Shown in pieces: positions 17,038-26,385 of a DNA stretch of 64,000 bases. The position numbers and the translations under genes were made by a program. A model generated the notes under the pieces. The model ran no database searches, was not told the DNA's origin, and saw nothing but the letters and a program-made list of their open reading frames with translations. Position 1 is the stretch's first letter. Each line of letters begins with the position of its first letter. Source of the stretch: Reichenbachiella faecimaris. Lineage in GTDB: Bacteria; Bacteroidota; Bacteroidia; Cytophagales; Cyclobacteriaceae. The stretch lies in NCBI RefSeq assembly GCF_900176375.1, contig NZ_FWYF01000002.1, positions 1 to 64,000 of the forward strand. The letters run 5' to 3'.

Positions 17038-19548
17038 ATGGCCAAGAATACTTTTAAGAGCAAAACCAAAGAAAAAAGACAGTTTAGATTACCCTCCATC
17101 TCAATCGGATTTTTGAACGATAGACGTTTTCACCTGTCCCTAGGTTTTTTGACGCTTATTTCCAGCTTATTCTTACTCACTGCTTTTATCTCCTATCTAT
17201 TTACTGGCAAGGCTGACCAAAGCCTGATGGGAAATATTGTAGAAACTGGACTGAAAGCTTCAGGTCTGGAGGCCGAAAATTGGTTGGGTCTTTTTGGAGC
17301 CTACACGGCACACTATTTTATCTACCAGTTTTTTGGCATCGCCTCATTTTTAATTCCGCCCTTTCTGTTTCTGATTGGTTATAAAATTGTCTTTGATAGA
17401 GAAATTTTACCAATTTCAAAATCTTTTTGGTTTACCATTTTCTTTCTTCTCTGGATTAGTGTTTTCATAGGTTACTTTATGATCAACTCAGAGCAAATCA
17501 ATATCTGGGGTTTCTTAGGAGGTGGTACAGGATTCGAATTAGCCATTTTGCTTGACAGCCTCATGGGATGGGGTACCTTGTTATTTCTGCTATTTGCCTT
17601 AGCTGTATTTACAGTTTACTTCTTCAATATCACCAAATTGGTAGGCCTTAGCGGAATACCCTCATTAGACAGCAGATTAGACCATCTGGCTGAAGATGAA
17701 GACAAATATGATTCTGAGGAAGATGAGGGCAAGCCAGACGACTCGGACACTATTGCTGCTGTGGTATCTGCCATCAAAGAGGAAGTAGAAAAAGAAGAGG
17801 CAGAAGCCGAATCTAATCAATCAGATCAAAGTGATGAATGGAAAGTAGAGGTAAAAAAGCCAGCAGTTAAGCAGGTAGAAAAGCCAGAATTGGTTTTAGA
17901 TGTGGATGAACCTACGGCAAAAAAAGAACCCGTTTCTCAAAATGAGCCTGCGGTTCCTATAATAGAAAAAGAAGATGATCTAGCGCTAGAGGTAGAGAAG
18001 CCAGAAGCCAAAGAAAAGGTTACAGACAAACTTGAAAACTATGATCCCACCCTGGATCTGGCCAAATACGTCTACCCTACCCCAGACTTACTGACTGAGT
18101 ATCCCGAAAAAAATGTTCAGGTATCCAAAGAAGAGCTTGAGCAAAACAAGGACAACATAGTAGAGACCTTGATCAATTTCAAAATTGGTATTTCGAGTAT
18201 CAAAGCTACTATTGGTCCCACTGTGACCCTTTATGAAATTGTACCTGAGGCTGGAGTTAAAATCTCGAAGATTAAAAACCTTGAAGATGATATTGCCTTG
18301 AGTTTAGCAGCACTAGGGATTAGAATCATTGCACCCATACCAGGCAAGGGAACTATTGGTATAGAGGTGCCTAATAAGAATCGTGAGATGGTAGACGTAA
18401 AATCTATCTTGACTACTGACAAATTCATGAAGAGCAGCGCAGAACTGCCTGTGGTCTTGGGTAAAACCATCTCCAATGAAGTATATGTGACTGACTTGGC
18501 TAAAATGCCACACCTGCTCATGGCTGGTGCCACAGGTCAGGGTAAATCTGTAGGCCTCAACATTCTTCTGACCTCACTGATCTACAAAAAGCACCCTTCA
18601 CAGTTGAAGTTTGTTTTAGTCGATCCCAAAAAAGTGGAGCTGACACTTTTCAATAAAATAGAAAAGCACTTCTTAGCCATGCTGCCAGGCACTGAGGAAG
18701 CTATTATTACAGATACAAAAAAGGTCATCTATACTTTGAATTCGCTTTGTATCGAAATGGACAATCGATATGATCTATTAAAAAATGCAGGGTGTAGAAA
18801 CTTAAAAGAATACAACAAAAAATTTGTTGAAAGAAAGCTTAACCCAAACAAGGGACATAAGTTCTTACCATATATCGTGCTGGTAATAGACGAATTGGCT
18901 GATTTGATGATGACGGCTGGCAAAGAAGTAGAAACTCCCATAGCGCGTCTGGCACAATTAGCCAGAGCGATTGGTATTCACTTGGTAGTTGCCACCCAAC
19001 GCCCCTCAGTAAACGTAATTACAGGTGTGATCAAAGCCAACTTCCCAGCACGACTATCATTTAGAGTGACCTCTAAAATCGACTCCAGAACGATTTTGGA
19101 TGCAGGAGGAGCCGAACAATTGGTGGGTATGGGAGACATGCTTTTGTCTCTTGGATCTGATATCATACGCCTGCAATGTGGGTTTGTGGATACACCTGAA
19201 GTAGATCGGATTTGCGAATTTGTGGGAGATCAACAAGGGTATGAGTCAGCCTATATGCTGCCAGAATATGTAGGAGATGAAGGCGATAGCACGATAGGTG
19301 AGGTTGACCTTAAAGATCGTGATGTACTTTTTGAAGATGCCGCTCGTCTGATCGTCATGCACCAGCAAGGTAGTACTTCGTTGGTACAACGAAAACTCAA
19401 ACTAGGCTACAACAGAGCAGGGAGATTGATAGATCAGCTCGAAGCTGCAGGTATTGTAGGAGCCTTTGAAGGCAGTAAGGCGCGAGAAGTATTGGTGACT
19501 GATGAGCACTCGCTCGAACAACTGCTCAATGAACTTAACGGTCTTTAA
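17038..19548 (+). CDS. ftsK: FtsK/SpoIIIE-family DNA translocase
   Basis: This septal DNA pump clears and aligns chromosome ends at division. I chose the ATG at 17038 (MAKNTFKSKTKEKR), giving 836 residues; an in-frame GTG 39 bases upstream would add a sequence without recognisable features. Four transmembrane segments lie at ~30-190. An acidic, low-complexity linker (~215-340) rich in Glu and Asp follows, then the alpha and beta motor domains with Walker A GATGQGKS (Lys503) and VLVIDELADLMM as Walker B. The C-terminal gamma winged helix, which reads polar DNA signals, is visible (~770-836, RLIVMHQQGSTSLVQRKLKL). The length is normal for the family. Confidence 0.95.
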   Translation: MAKNTFKSKTKEKRQFRLPSISIGFLNDRRFHLSLGFLTLISSLFLLTAFISYLFTGKADQSLMGNIVETGLKASGLEAENWLGLFGAYTAHYFIYQFFGIASFLIPPFLFLIGYKIVFDREILPISKSFWFTIFFLLWISVFIGYFMINSEQINIWGFLGGGTGFELAILLDSLMGWGTLLFLLFALAVFTVYFFNITKLVGLSGIPSLDSRLDHLAEDEDKYDSEEDEGKPDDSDTIAAVVSAIKEEVEKEEAEAESNQSDQSDEWKVEVKKPAVKQVEKPELVLDVDEPTAKKEPVSQNEPAVPIIEKEDDLALEVEKPEAKEKVTDKLENYDPTLDLAKYVYPTPDLLTEYPEKNVQVSKEELEQNKDNIVETLINFKIGISSIKATIGPTVTLYEIVPEAGVKISKIKNLEDDIALSLAALGIRIIAPIPGKGTIGIEVPNKNREMVDVKSILTTDKFMKSSAELPVVLGKTISNEVYVTDLAKMPHLLMAGATGQGKSVGLNILLTSLIYKKHPSQLKFVLVDPKKVELTLFNKIEKHFLAMLPGTEEAIITDTKKVIYTLNSLCIEMDNRYDLLKNAGCRNLKEYNKKFVERKLNPNKGHKFLPYIVLVIDELADLMMTAGKEVETPIARLAQLARAIGIHLVVATQRPSVNVITGVIKANFPARLSFRVTSKIDSRTILDAGGAEQLVGMGDMLLSLGSDIIRLQCGFVDTPEVDRICEFVGDQQGYESAYMLPEYVGDEGDSTIGEVDLKDRDVLFEDAARLIVMHQQGSTSLVQRKLKLGYNRAGRLIDQLEAAGIVGAFEGSKAREVLVTDEHSLEQLLNELNGL

Positions 19549-19573
19549 GAATTTTAATTAACTTTTATATTTG
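19544..19573 (+). promoter_or_regulatory. Probable promoter of the lolA-like gene
   Basis: TATATTTG at 19566-19573 fits the -7 consensus TAnnTTTG. A TTTA at 19544-19547 is an imperfect -33 element 18 bases upstream, overlapping the ftsK stop codon. The start site would be near 19580, about 50 bases before the ATG at 19631. Confidence 0.45.
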
Positions 19574-19630
19574 GCATGAAATGTGCAATTTGTGCATCAT
19601 TTTCAACCCCATTTTAAAACCATACACAAT

Positions 19631-20269
19631 ATGAAGTCGATCCAATTCCTATTTATACTCAGTATCGCCGTGCTGACCCAGGCTATAGCCCAAAAAGACC
19701 CGGCAGCCAAAGAGGTACTCGACGCCATGAGTGCGAAGTATCAAAAAATCCCAGCCTTCAAGGCTGAATTTTCTTATACCATGGAAGATGATAGTGACGA
19801 TATTGATGAGGGGTTCAAAGGCACTATATTAGTAAGAGGTGACAAATACAAGTTGGTTATGGATGAGCAGGAAGTCACGTTCGACGGCTCTGATATCTAT
19901 ACCTATCTCAAGGAGGAGAACGAAATCACCATTTCAGGTTATGACCCTGAAGAAGAAGAAATTTCGCTTTCCAACATTTTTAATATCTACAAAATTGGAT
20001 ATAAATATGTGTATACTGAATCTAGAAACAATGGAACCATTGACGTAGTTGATTTGGTGCCAGAAGATCGAGATAAGGAATATTTTAAGATCAGAATGGA
20101 AATAATGACTAGCGACAAGTCATTGAAAAGTTTCAAAGTATTTGATAAATCTGGCAGCAGGTACCTATACAAAGTGTTGAGTTTCAAAGAAGATACAAGT
20201 ATTACTGATAAGACATTTGTGTACGACAAGACAAAATACCCAGGAGCTGAAGTCATTGATTTCAGATAG
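19631..20269 (+). CDS. LolA-like periplasmic lipoprotein carrier
   Basis: The 212-residue protein has a signal peptide (1-21, ending QAIAQ) and then a LolA/LolB-fold pattern: an N-terminal helix with AAKEVLDAMSAKYQKIPAFKA, followed by antiparallel strands (GTILVRGDKYKLVMDEQEV, DIYTYLKEENEITISGY). LolA carries lipoproteins across the periplasm to the outer membrane. The Bacteroidota LolA-like family is divergent, and some members may serve other lipids. An in-frame ATG 48 bases upstream is disfavoured because it would place a polar stretch before the signal peptide. It follows ftsK closely, a neighbourhood common in this phylum. Confidence 0.8.
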   Translation: MKSIQFLFILSIAVLTQAIAQKDPAAKEVLDAMSAKYQKIPAFKAEFSYTMEDDSDDIDEGFKGTILVRGDKYKLVMDEQEVTFDGSDIYTYLKEENEITISGYDPEEEEISLSNIFNIYKIGYKYVYTESRNNGTIDVVDLVPEDRDKEYFKIRMEIMTSDKSLKSFKVFDKSGSRYLYKVLSFKEDTSITDKTFVYDKTKYPGAEVIDFR

Positions 20270-20293
20270 TCCCAAAAACTAACAATATTTAAG

Positions 20294-20332
20294 GCTCTGA
20301 CCCGTACCATATTCACGGCCAGAGCTTTTTTT
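20294..20332 (+). terminator. Rho-independent terminator after the lolA-like gene
   Basis: GCTCTG (20294-20299) pairs with CAGAGC (20320-20325), and the stem extends inward through CCGT/ACGG. Seven T follow directly. Confidence 0.8.
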
Positions 20333-20352
20333 ATGTTTAAACGAAAAAAACT

Positions 20353-21105
20353 ATGTGCCTCATTCTATTTGCTTGGAAAAAACACGCTCACTTTGATCTG
20401 ATTCTAGCAGCCAATAGAGATGAGTTTTATAAGAGACCAACTCTGAAGGCGCATGTCTGGACGGCTCACCCCGAGCTGATTGCAGGCAAAGACCTGACTG
20501 CTGGTGGTACCTGGATGGGGATCACAAAATCTGGCAAGTTTGCCGCCTTAACCAATTACAGAGACCCAGCAAATATTGACGAAAATGCACCATCAAGAGG
20601 AGATTTAACTAAAAAATATCTCACAAAGGACATCTCTCCACAAGCTTATCTAGAGGAAATTAAATCAGTTAAAATCCCTTATAATGGATTTAATCTGTTG
20701 GTAGGAGATAATGACTCCCTGTGGTATTATAGTAATCTGAATCACAAGATTGTTTCCCTTTCACCTGGCTTGTACGGGCTAAGTAATGCCTTACTCAATG
20801 ATCCTTGGCCCAAGGTGGTAACTGGGAAACAAAAGCTGAACCAGATCGTACGTCAGGGTCAAATCACACCCAAGGAATTAATAACACTGGTACAAGACCA
20901 ATCAATTGCACCAGATCAAGAATTACCTAGTACTGGCATCCCTTTGGATTGGGAACGCGCACTTTCCGCCATGTTCATTAGTACTGAAAATTATGGCACC
21001 CGCTGTTCTACTGCCCTGCTCAAAAAAGGAAAACATATCACTTTTACAGAAAAGACCCACACGCATCTTGGACAAAAAGAAGAACTGGTAGAATTTATCC
21101 TTTAA
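20353..21105 (+). CDS. NRDE-family (TANGO2-like) protein
   Basis: The 250-residue protein begins with Met-Cys (MCLILFAWKKH) and has the family-defining LAANRDEFYKRPT motif at ~20-32, then AGGTWMGITKSGKFAALTNYRDP. These are hallmarks of the NRDE / TANGO2 family, in which the initiator Met is probably removed to expose a nucleophilic Cys, as in Ntn hydrolases. The biochemical role in bacteria is not settled; the eukaryotic relative is linked to haem and lipid handling. It has no signal peptide, so it is cytoplasmic. It lies between terminators and unrelated genes, so context adds little. Confidence 0.88.
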   Translation: MCLILFAWKKHAHFDLILAANRDEFYKRPTLKAHVWTAHPELIAGKDLTAGGTWMGITKSGKFAALTNYRDPANIDENAPSRGDLTKKYLTKDISPQAYLEEIKSVKIPYNGFNLLVGDNDSLWYYSNLNHKIVSLSPGLYGLSNALLNDPWPKVVTGKQKLNQIVRQGQITPKELITLVQDQSIAPDQELPSTGIPLDWERALSAMFISTENYGTRCSTALLKKGKHITFTEKTHTHLGQKEELVEFIL

Positions 21106-21207
21106 ATCTACTCCAAAGGGCAACCAATATACCTAGCAATACGGATTGAACTCAGCTTCATACCATTCTAATTTTAATGAAAAAACAATCTAAAAATTGG
21201 AATCATT

Positions 21208-23112
21208 ATGAAAATGTACAGTCTAAAATATGGAATTTTAGTTGTCTGCCTTCTCTGCGTTATGGGAAGTCTAAAAGCGCAGGATGCGCTATGGCAACTT
21301 GACTTTGACAAAGAAATCGCGTGGAACAAAATCACGGATTCAGGCATCTTACTTGTGGGTACCAGCGACATGGGACTTCACGGCATTGACTCACGGGATG
21401 GGAACAAACTATGGAGTAACGACATTATGAAAGGTGCCAGATCAGTAAAAGGTGCTGATGGCAAAAAACAAGACCCTTCTGCTCTTTTCGAGCAATTTAT
21501 TTATGTGATTGAGGACGAAGAGTATCCAGAGATGGGGGATTTCATTGAAATTAAATACACAGACAATGCAGCATATAAGAATTACGCCATTGTCAATATC
21601 CAGAATGGAGAAGAAGTGATTAGCCCAAGAAAAGCTGAAATGCCAATCACTAAATTCTTCGGGAAAGAAATGCCAACATTCAACTACAGTGGTACAGGAT
21701 ATATTCCTGAATTGAGAATGGTGATCATTTCAGCTTCATGGCAAGATTACATGCAAAAAGGTGCTCCTTGGATGCAGATCACAAAAATGGTCGAGTTACC
21801 AAGTGCCAAGGTGATTTGGGAAAGCGATCAAGTCTCCAGTGAAAACTTTCCATTTGTAGTTGGTACTGACATTATCATGCCTGGCAAAACAAAAATTGCA
21901 CGCATGGACTCAAAAACTGGTAAAATCAAATGGGAGTACAATACTTCATTAAAAAATCAGACCTTCGAAAAATTCGACTTAAGCTTAGATCTAACTACTG
22001 GGTATTTCTTTGAAAAAAAGAAAAACAGCGGTACGCTATCAGCTGTAGATATGGCCTCTGGTAAAAAATTCTGGGAACAAGAATTGAAATTAAAAGATGT
22101 GCCATCACTTACCGCCATGAGTTATGGGGTAGTAACCAAGGACGAAAGCAATCTTCGTTTATATGATTTGAAATCTGGTACCGAAAAGTGGAAAGTCAAA
22201 AAAGTAGACGGAACCGTCATCGATCTTGGCGACTATGGTATTGCCATTACTCAGAAAGAAAAAAGACTGGTATTGCTTGATCCAGCCACTGGAGATGCCA
22301 AATGGGATGAAAAAATCTCTGGAATAAATATTGATCGCATTGTTGGTAACGGAATCATGTACTCTGACGCAAAAGGCAGATTGGGAGTTATCCAATACGA
22401 CGGCGAAAAAATTTGGGACAAAAAGGGAATGCTTGATGTGCCCAGCATTAGGTATCAGGTCGAACTCGGCCGAGAGTTGATGTATATAGATGGGGATCTG
22501 TATGATGTTGATCTCTTTTCTGGAGATTATAAGGTATTAGTTGGGAAATTAGATAAACAATTTGAAGGTGACGAATCACCAGAAAGTATTGAGCTAGTCG
22601 ATGGCGGCTACTTGGTAAGCTCCAGTCAAAACCTTTTCATGTTCGAAACAGATGGTTCGTTACGATGGAAGAAATACTGGGAAGCACCAGGCATGAGCAT
22701 GGCGGCCAAAATAGCCTTAAGAGTAGGACAAGTTGCCATGGTTGCTATGGCTGCCAGCTCGGCTGCAGCTTCTTCACAGTATCGCACGGCCTATGGGGGA
22801 GAAACCTATTATTCCAAAATGTATGCACAACAAGCAGAAGACCTTGCCAAAGGAGCTAGCATGTTAGGAGATGAAGCCAAGAAACTCTTCACTGCATCCA
22901 AATCCAAGGGTAATATTAAAATGATTCTTTCGCGAGTAGGTGCTGGTGGACAGGCCAAGAGTTCTGGACTTGTAAAAGTTGATAAGGCAACAGGTGAAGA
23001 ACTCGGAACACTTCAATTAGGTGATAAAGAGCCCATTTATGACTTCGATCCTATTTCTGGACAGGTGTTCTTCAAGGCTGACAAAAAGCAAATCATCAGC
23101 TACTCTCTATAA
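21208..23112 (+). CDS. Exported PQQ-like beta-propeller protein
   Basis: The 634-residue protein has a signal peptide (1-24). It contains repeated propeller blades with the G-[KT]-x-x-W pattern, for example DGNKLWSND, TGKIKWEYN, ASGKKFWEQE, SGTEKWKV and TGDAKWDEK, typical of PQQ-like (WD40-like) quinoprotein folds lacking enzymatic residues. Residues ~494-520 form an unusual hydrophobic Ala/Met-rich insert (MSMAAKIALRVGQVAMVAM), followed by a Tyr-rich loop inside an otherwise regular propeller. It probably serves as a periplasmic scaffold or sensor. The downstream WD40-caspase gene is separated by only 68 bases with a hairpin, so the two may share a transcript. Confidence 0.75.
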   Translation: MKMYSLKYGILVVCLLCVMGSLKAQDALWQLDFDKEIAWNKITDSGILLVGTSDMGLHGIDSRDGNKLWSNDIMKGARSVKGADGKKQDPSALFEQFIYVIEDEEYPEMGDFIEIKYTDNAAYKNYAIVNIQNGEEVISPRKAEMPITKFFGKEMPTFNYSGTGYIPELRMVIISASWQDYMQKGAPWMQITKMVELPSAKVIWESDQVSSENFPFVVGTDIIMPGKTKIARMDSKTGKIKWEYNTSLKNQTFEKFDLSLDLTTGYFFEKKKNSGTLSAVDMASGKKFWEQELKLKDVPSLTAMSYGVVTKDESNLRLYDLKSGTEKWKVKKVDGTVIDLGDYGIAITQKEKRLVLLDPATGDAKWDEKISGINIDRIVGNGIMYSDAKGRLGVIQYDGEKIWDKKGMLDVPSIRYQVELGRELMYIDGDLYDVDLFSGDYKVLVGKLDKQFEGDESPESIELVDGGYLVSSSQNLFMFETDGSLRWKKYWEAPGMSMAAKIALRVGQVAMVAMAASSAAASSQYRTAYGGETYYSKMYAQQAEDLAKGASMLGDEAKKLFTASKSKGNIKMILSRVGAGGQAKSSGLVKVDKATGEELGTLQLGDKEPIYDFDPISGQVFFKADKKQIISYSL

Positions 23113-23129
23113 TATCAATCCATAGTTAA

Positions 23130-23156
23130 GACTGTCTCGATTGATTCGAGGCAGTC
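23130..23156 (+). terminator. Strong hairpin between the propeller and caspase genes
   Basis: GACTGTCTCGA (23130-23140) pairs with TCGAGGCAGTC (23146-23156), including one G-T pair, around a 5-base loop. No T tract follows, so it could be a processing or attenuation hairpin rather than a full terminator. Confidence 0.4.
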
Positions 23157-23180
23157 ACTTATATTCTAAAACTACTCACT

Positions 23181-26100
23181 ATGCTACGCTCCTATCTCTT
23201 ATTGAGCTTTTTCTTGTTATGCTTTTTTACAAACGCACAGGAAAACCAACTCATTGTCCGCCAAGGGCACACAGCCGCCATAAACAGCGTGAAATATGGA
23301 CCTGACGGAAATGTGGTCTATTCTGCCAGCGATGACAAATCCATTAAAATGTGGGATGTAAAAACTGGCGTGGACATTAGCACCTTCAACGCTCACACAG
23401 CTCCTGTCAAGTGCATGGAGCTTTCTGAAGATGGACAGTTATTAGTCTCTGGAGATCTGCAAGGGAATCTATTGCTATGGGATGCCAAAACTGGTCTGGT
23501 GAAAACAACTATATCAGCGCATCTGGGGAGTGTAAACACAGTCAAATTCACCAAAGATCAACAATATATGGTTTCAGGTGGAGATGATAAAATGCTCAAA
23601 GTTTGGAATTTGAAAGGTGATACACTGAAAACAATTAAGGGATTCAATGCTTCAATTCAAGCCATTGGAATCTCACCAGACGGCACCAGAATCATATCTG
23701 GCGGTTACAAAAACAATGGAGTTGAACTACTACTGATTGACCTAGACAAAGGAAAAATCATAGATGATGCGCTCAATCATTGGAAAGGTGCTGCTGCTGC
23801 TCAAGCCTACGCCAAAACCATTATGACCCCAGTGGCACTGGCTATGAATTTGGCCAAAGGCAATGTAGGCAAAGGCATGACGACATTCTATATTATGAAT
23901 TATAGCAATATCGAATTCACGCATGACGGAAGCAAAGTATTAATCTCCCAAAACACCTTTCTGCCACTCACTGCTGCAAAAGGAGAAGAAACCAGCGAAG
24001 GCTCGTCCAGTATCTCTATTATAGAACTATCCAAGGATCAAAATCAATTCACGGAAGTGATGAAACCCATTAGATGGCAATCTAGTCATCCCAGAGCAGT
24101 GGCTGTCTTTAATCAAGATCAGACCAAAGTCATCGTCAATGAAAAATACAGCATGAAGGTATATGATATTGAAAATGCTGAATTTCCAGAACCTGGAAAA
24201 AAAGAAGCTACTCAGTATGTTCCTCCTGTGGTAAAAGAAATAAAAGGAACAGGACTAGGCTTAAATGCATTAGCTCTTTCTCCTGACTACAGAACGATCG
24301 TTTCGGCCGATGATGATAGAAAGATAAAACTGTGGGATTACCACTCTGGCCGAAAGATTAGAGATTTGGAAGGTTTCGTTCAGCCTGCCCTTGCTGTGGA
24401 TATTTTACCTGATGGCAAACATATTATGGTTGGTTCACTTGATCGTAATCTTACTGTTTGGGATATCCATACGGGCCAATTAGTCCGGACTTTTGACAGG
24501 TCTTCTGATGTATGTAGCATTGACATCTCTGACGATGGCACAACATTCCTGACAGCTGCAGTGAATACCGAATTTTTCAAAATGTGGAATTATAGGACAG
24601 GAAGACAGCTCAGGTCTTTTTTAGAAACAAAAAAACAAACGATCTGGGTGAAGTACAATCCAGATGATGATGATCAAATCTTTGCCGCTACAGCAGATGG
24701 AGAAGCCAAAATATGGTCTATCAGTGAGTCCAAAGCCAAAAAGAAAATCAAAGGAGACTACCTTCTATTTGAAGACAAGTATAAAAACAATGACTTCAAA
24801 GTGAGCTGGAAAAACTATGAGCTCATAGTCAAAAAATCGAATGCGGAGTACATCACGGATATCCAAAATGGAAGATTGACAGATGCTGTCTTCAGCAAGG
24901 ACAATAAGTACCTCATTACCACAAATGAAAACGGGGAAATTGTCCTGTACAATTTGGCTACTAAGCAAAGAACCATAAGTATGGCACTCATCGGCAACAA
25001 TGATTTCATCTCTTATACCCCAGACTTGTACTACAGCTCGTCGAAAGGAGCAGCAAAGGCCATTGCCTTTAAATCCAACAATAAAGTCCTTCCTTTTGAG
25101 CAACTTGAGTTGAAATACAATCGACCTGATATTATTGCGAAGCGAATCGGATACACACCACAAAAACTGATCTCTTCGTACAAGGCCGCTTACGACAGAC
25201 GCTTGAAAAGGCTCGGTTACACAGAAGAGGAATTGGGGAATACTTTTGATTTGCCCGAAGTGAAAGTAGACTTCACCTCCATACCACTGGAAACAGATCA
25301 AAAGACAATGAAAATTAAGGTCACTGCTACAGATCAAACTTACCCAATCAAACAACTACAGGTATATGCCAATGACGTCCCAGTTTTCGGATCGAAAGGT
25401 GTTTCTGTATCAGACGGCAAGATCATAAATAAGGAACTATCCTTCCCTTTGAGTAATGGCATCAATGAGATAAAAGTAACTGCCACTAATGCAAAAGGTC
25501 AAGAATCTATCCCTGAGAAATTTGAAATCCAATATACAGCAGATTGGGACAAACCCGACTTGTACCTTGTGGGAATTGGCGTATCCAACTATCAACAATC
25601 CGACTACAATCTGGCTTTTGCGGCCAAAGACGCACAAGATATGATTGAGACCTTGTCAGGCTCCAGTGCCTATGAAACGGTTAATGCCAAATTACTCATC
25701 AATGCAGATGCTACAAGTTCAAACATTATGGCCGTTCGCTCTTTCATAGCTCAGGCAAAAACGGATGACGTAGTGGCTATCTTTGTTGCTGGTCATGGCG
25801 TTTTGGACAAAGACTATAATTATTTTTTCGCCACCAATAATATGGATTTCAGTAATCCAGCAAATGGTGGATTGTCTTATGCCCAAATAGAATCGCTCAT
25901 AGATGGTATAGACTGTAGAAACAAGATATTGCTCATGGACACCTGTCACTCAGGCGAACTGGATGACGAAGACGTACAAACTGTAACGGCCTCAGCCAAA
26001 AAAAGTGGGGCTGTATCCTTTAGGTCTACAGGTAGTATTGTGAAGTTGAAAGAAAACAGCTTCGGCCTACAAAATACACTAGAACTATCTAAGTCCCTTT

Positions 26101-26375
26101 TCAGTGATATGAGAAAAGGCACTGGTGCTACAGTCATATCAGCTGCTGGAGGCACTGAATTTGCAGCCGAAGGTATGAACTCATCCAATGGTCTGTTCAC
26201 TGCCAGCTTCATTGAGGGTATTACCACCAGAAGGGCAGATGTCGATCGGGATAGAAGTTATTCTATTTCTGAAATGCGTGCATGGGTGGGAGAACAAGTC
26301 ACCAAAAAAAGCAAGGGTAACCAAGTACCCACTTCGCGTGAAGAAAACGTGAAAAATGATTTCAGAATCTATTAA
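23181..26375 (+). CDS. Exported WD40-repeat protein with C-terminal caspase (C14) domain
   Basis: The 1064-residue protein has a signal peptide (1-20, ending TNAQ). WD40 repeats fill ~25-560 (for example SASDDKSIKMWDVKTG, VSGGDDKMLKVWNLKG and SADDDRKIKLWDYHSG), forming one or two propellers. An Ig-like linker (~690-785) leads to a caspase/metacaspase fold beginning WDKPDLYLVGIGVSNY (~790). The catalytic dyad is intact: His872 in FVAGHGV and Cys922 in LLMDTCHSGE. Exported WD40-caspase proteins occur in Bacteroidota and cyanobacteria; substrates are unknown. It is followed after 10 bases by a FecR-like gene and then a CHASE2-like gene, suggesting a signal-activated periplasmic protease complex. 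That function is inferred. Confidence 0.87.
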   Translation: MLRSYLLLSFFLLCFFTNAQENQLIVRQGHTAAINSVKYGPDGNVVYSASDDKSIKMWDVKTGVDISTFNAHTAPVKCMELSEDGQLLVSGDLQGNLLLWDAKTGLVKTTISAHLGSVNTVKFTKDQQYMVSGGDDKMLKVWNLKGDTLKTIKGFNASIQAIGISPDGTRIISGGYKNNGVELLLIDLDKGKIIDDALNHWKGAAAAQAYAKTIMTPVALAMNLAKGNVGKGMTTFYIMNYSNIEFTHDGSKVLISQNTFLPLTAAKGEETSEGSSSISIIELSKDQNQFTEVMKPIRWQSSHPRAVAVFNQDQTKVIVNEKYSMKVYDIENAEFPEPGKKEATQYVPPVVKEIKGTGLGLNALALSPDYRTIVSADDDRKIKLWDYHSGRKIRDLEGFVQPALAVDILPDGKHIMVGSLDRNLTVWDIHTGQLVRTFDRSSDVCSIDISDDGTTFLTAAVNTEFFKMWNYRTGRQLRSFLETKKQTIWVKYNPDDDDQIFAATADGEAKIWSISESKAKKKIKGDYLLFEDKYKNNDFKVSWKNYELIVKKSNAEYITDIQNGRLTDAVFSKDNKYLITTNENGEIVLYNLATKQRTISMALIGNNDFISYTPDLYYSSSKGAAKAIAFKSNNKVLPFEQLELKYNRPDIIAKRIGYTPQKLISSYKAAYDRRLKRLGYTEEELGNTFDLPEVKVDFTSIPLETDQKTMKIKVTATDQTYPIKQLQVYANDVPVFGSKGVSVSDGKIINKELSFPLSNGINEIKVTATNAKGQESIPEKFEIQYTADWDKPDLYLVGIGVSNYQQSDYNLAFAAKDAQDMIETLSGSSAYETVNAKLLINADATSSNIMAVRSFIAQAKTDDVVAIFVAGHGVLDKDYNYFFATNNMDFSNPANGGLSYAQIESLIDGIDCRNKILLMDTCHSGELDDEDVQTVTASAKKSGAVSFRSTGSIVKLKENSFGLQNTLELSKSLFSDMRKGTGATVISAAGGTEFAAEGMNSSNGLFTASFIEGITTRRADVDRDRSYSISEMRAWVGEQVTKKSKGNQVPTSREENVKNDFRIY

Positions 26376-26385
26376 CAATCACATC

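Noticed and set aside
24765-25355. 196-residue minus-strand frame
   Set aside because: Antisense to the WD40-caspase gene, which has clear repeats and catalytic motifs across this stretch.
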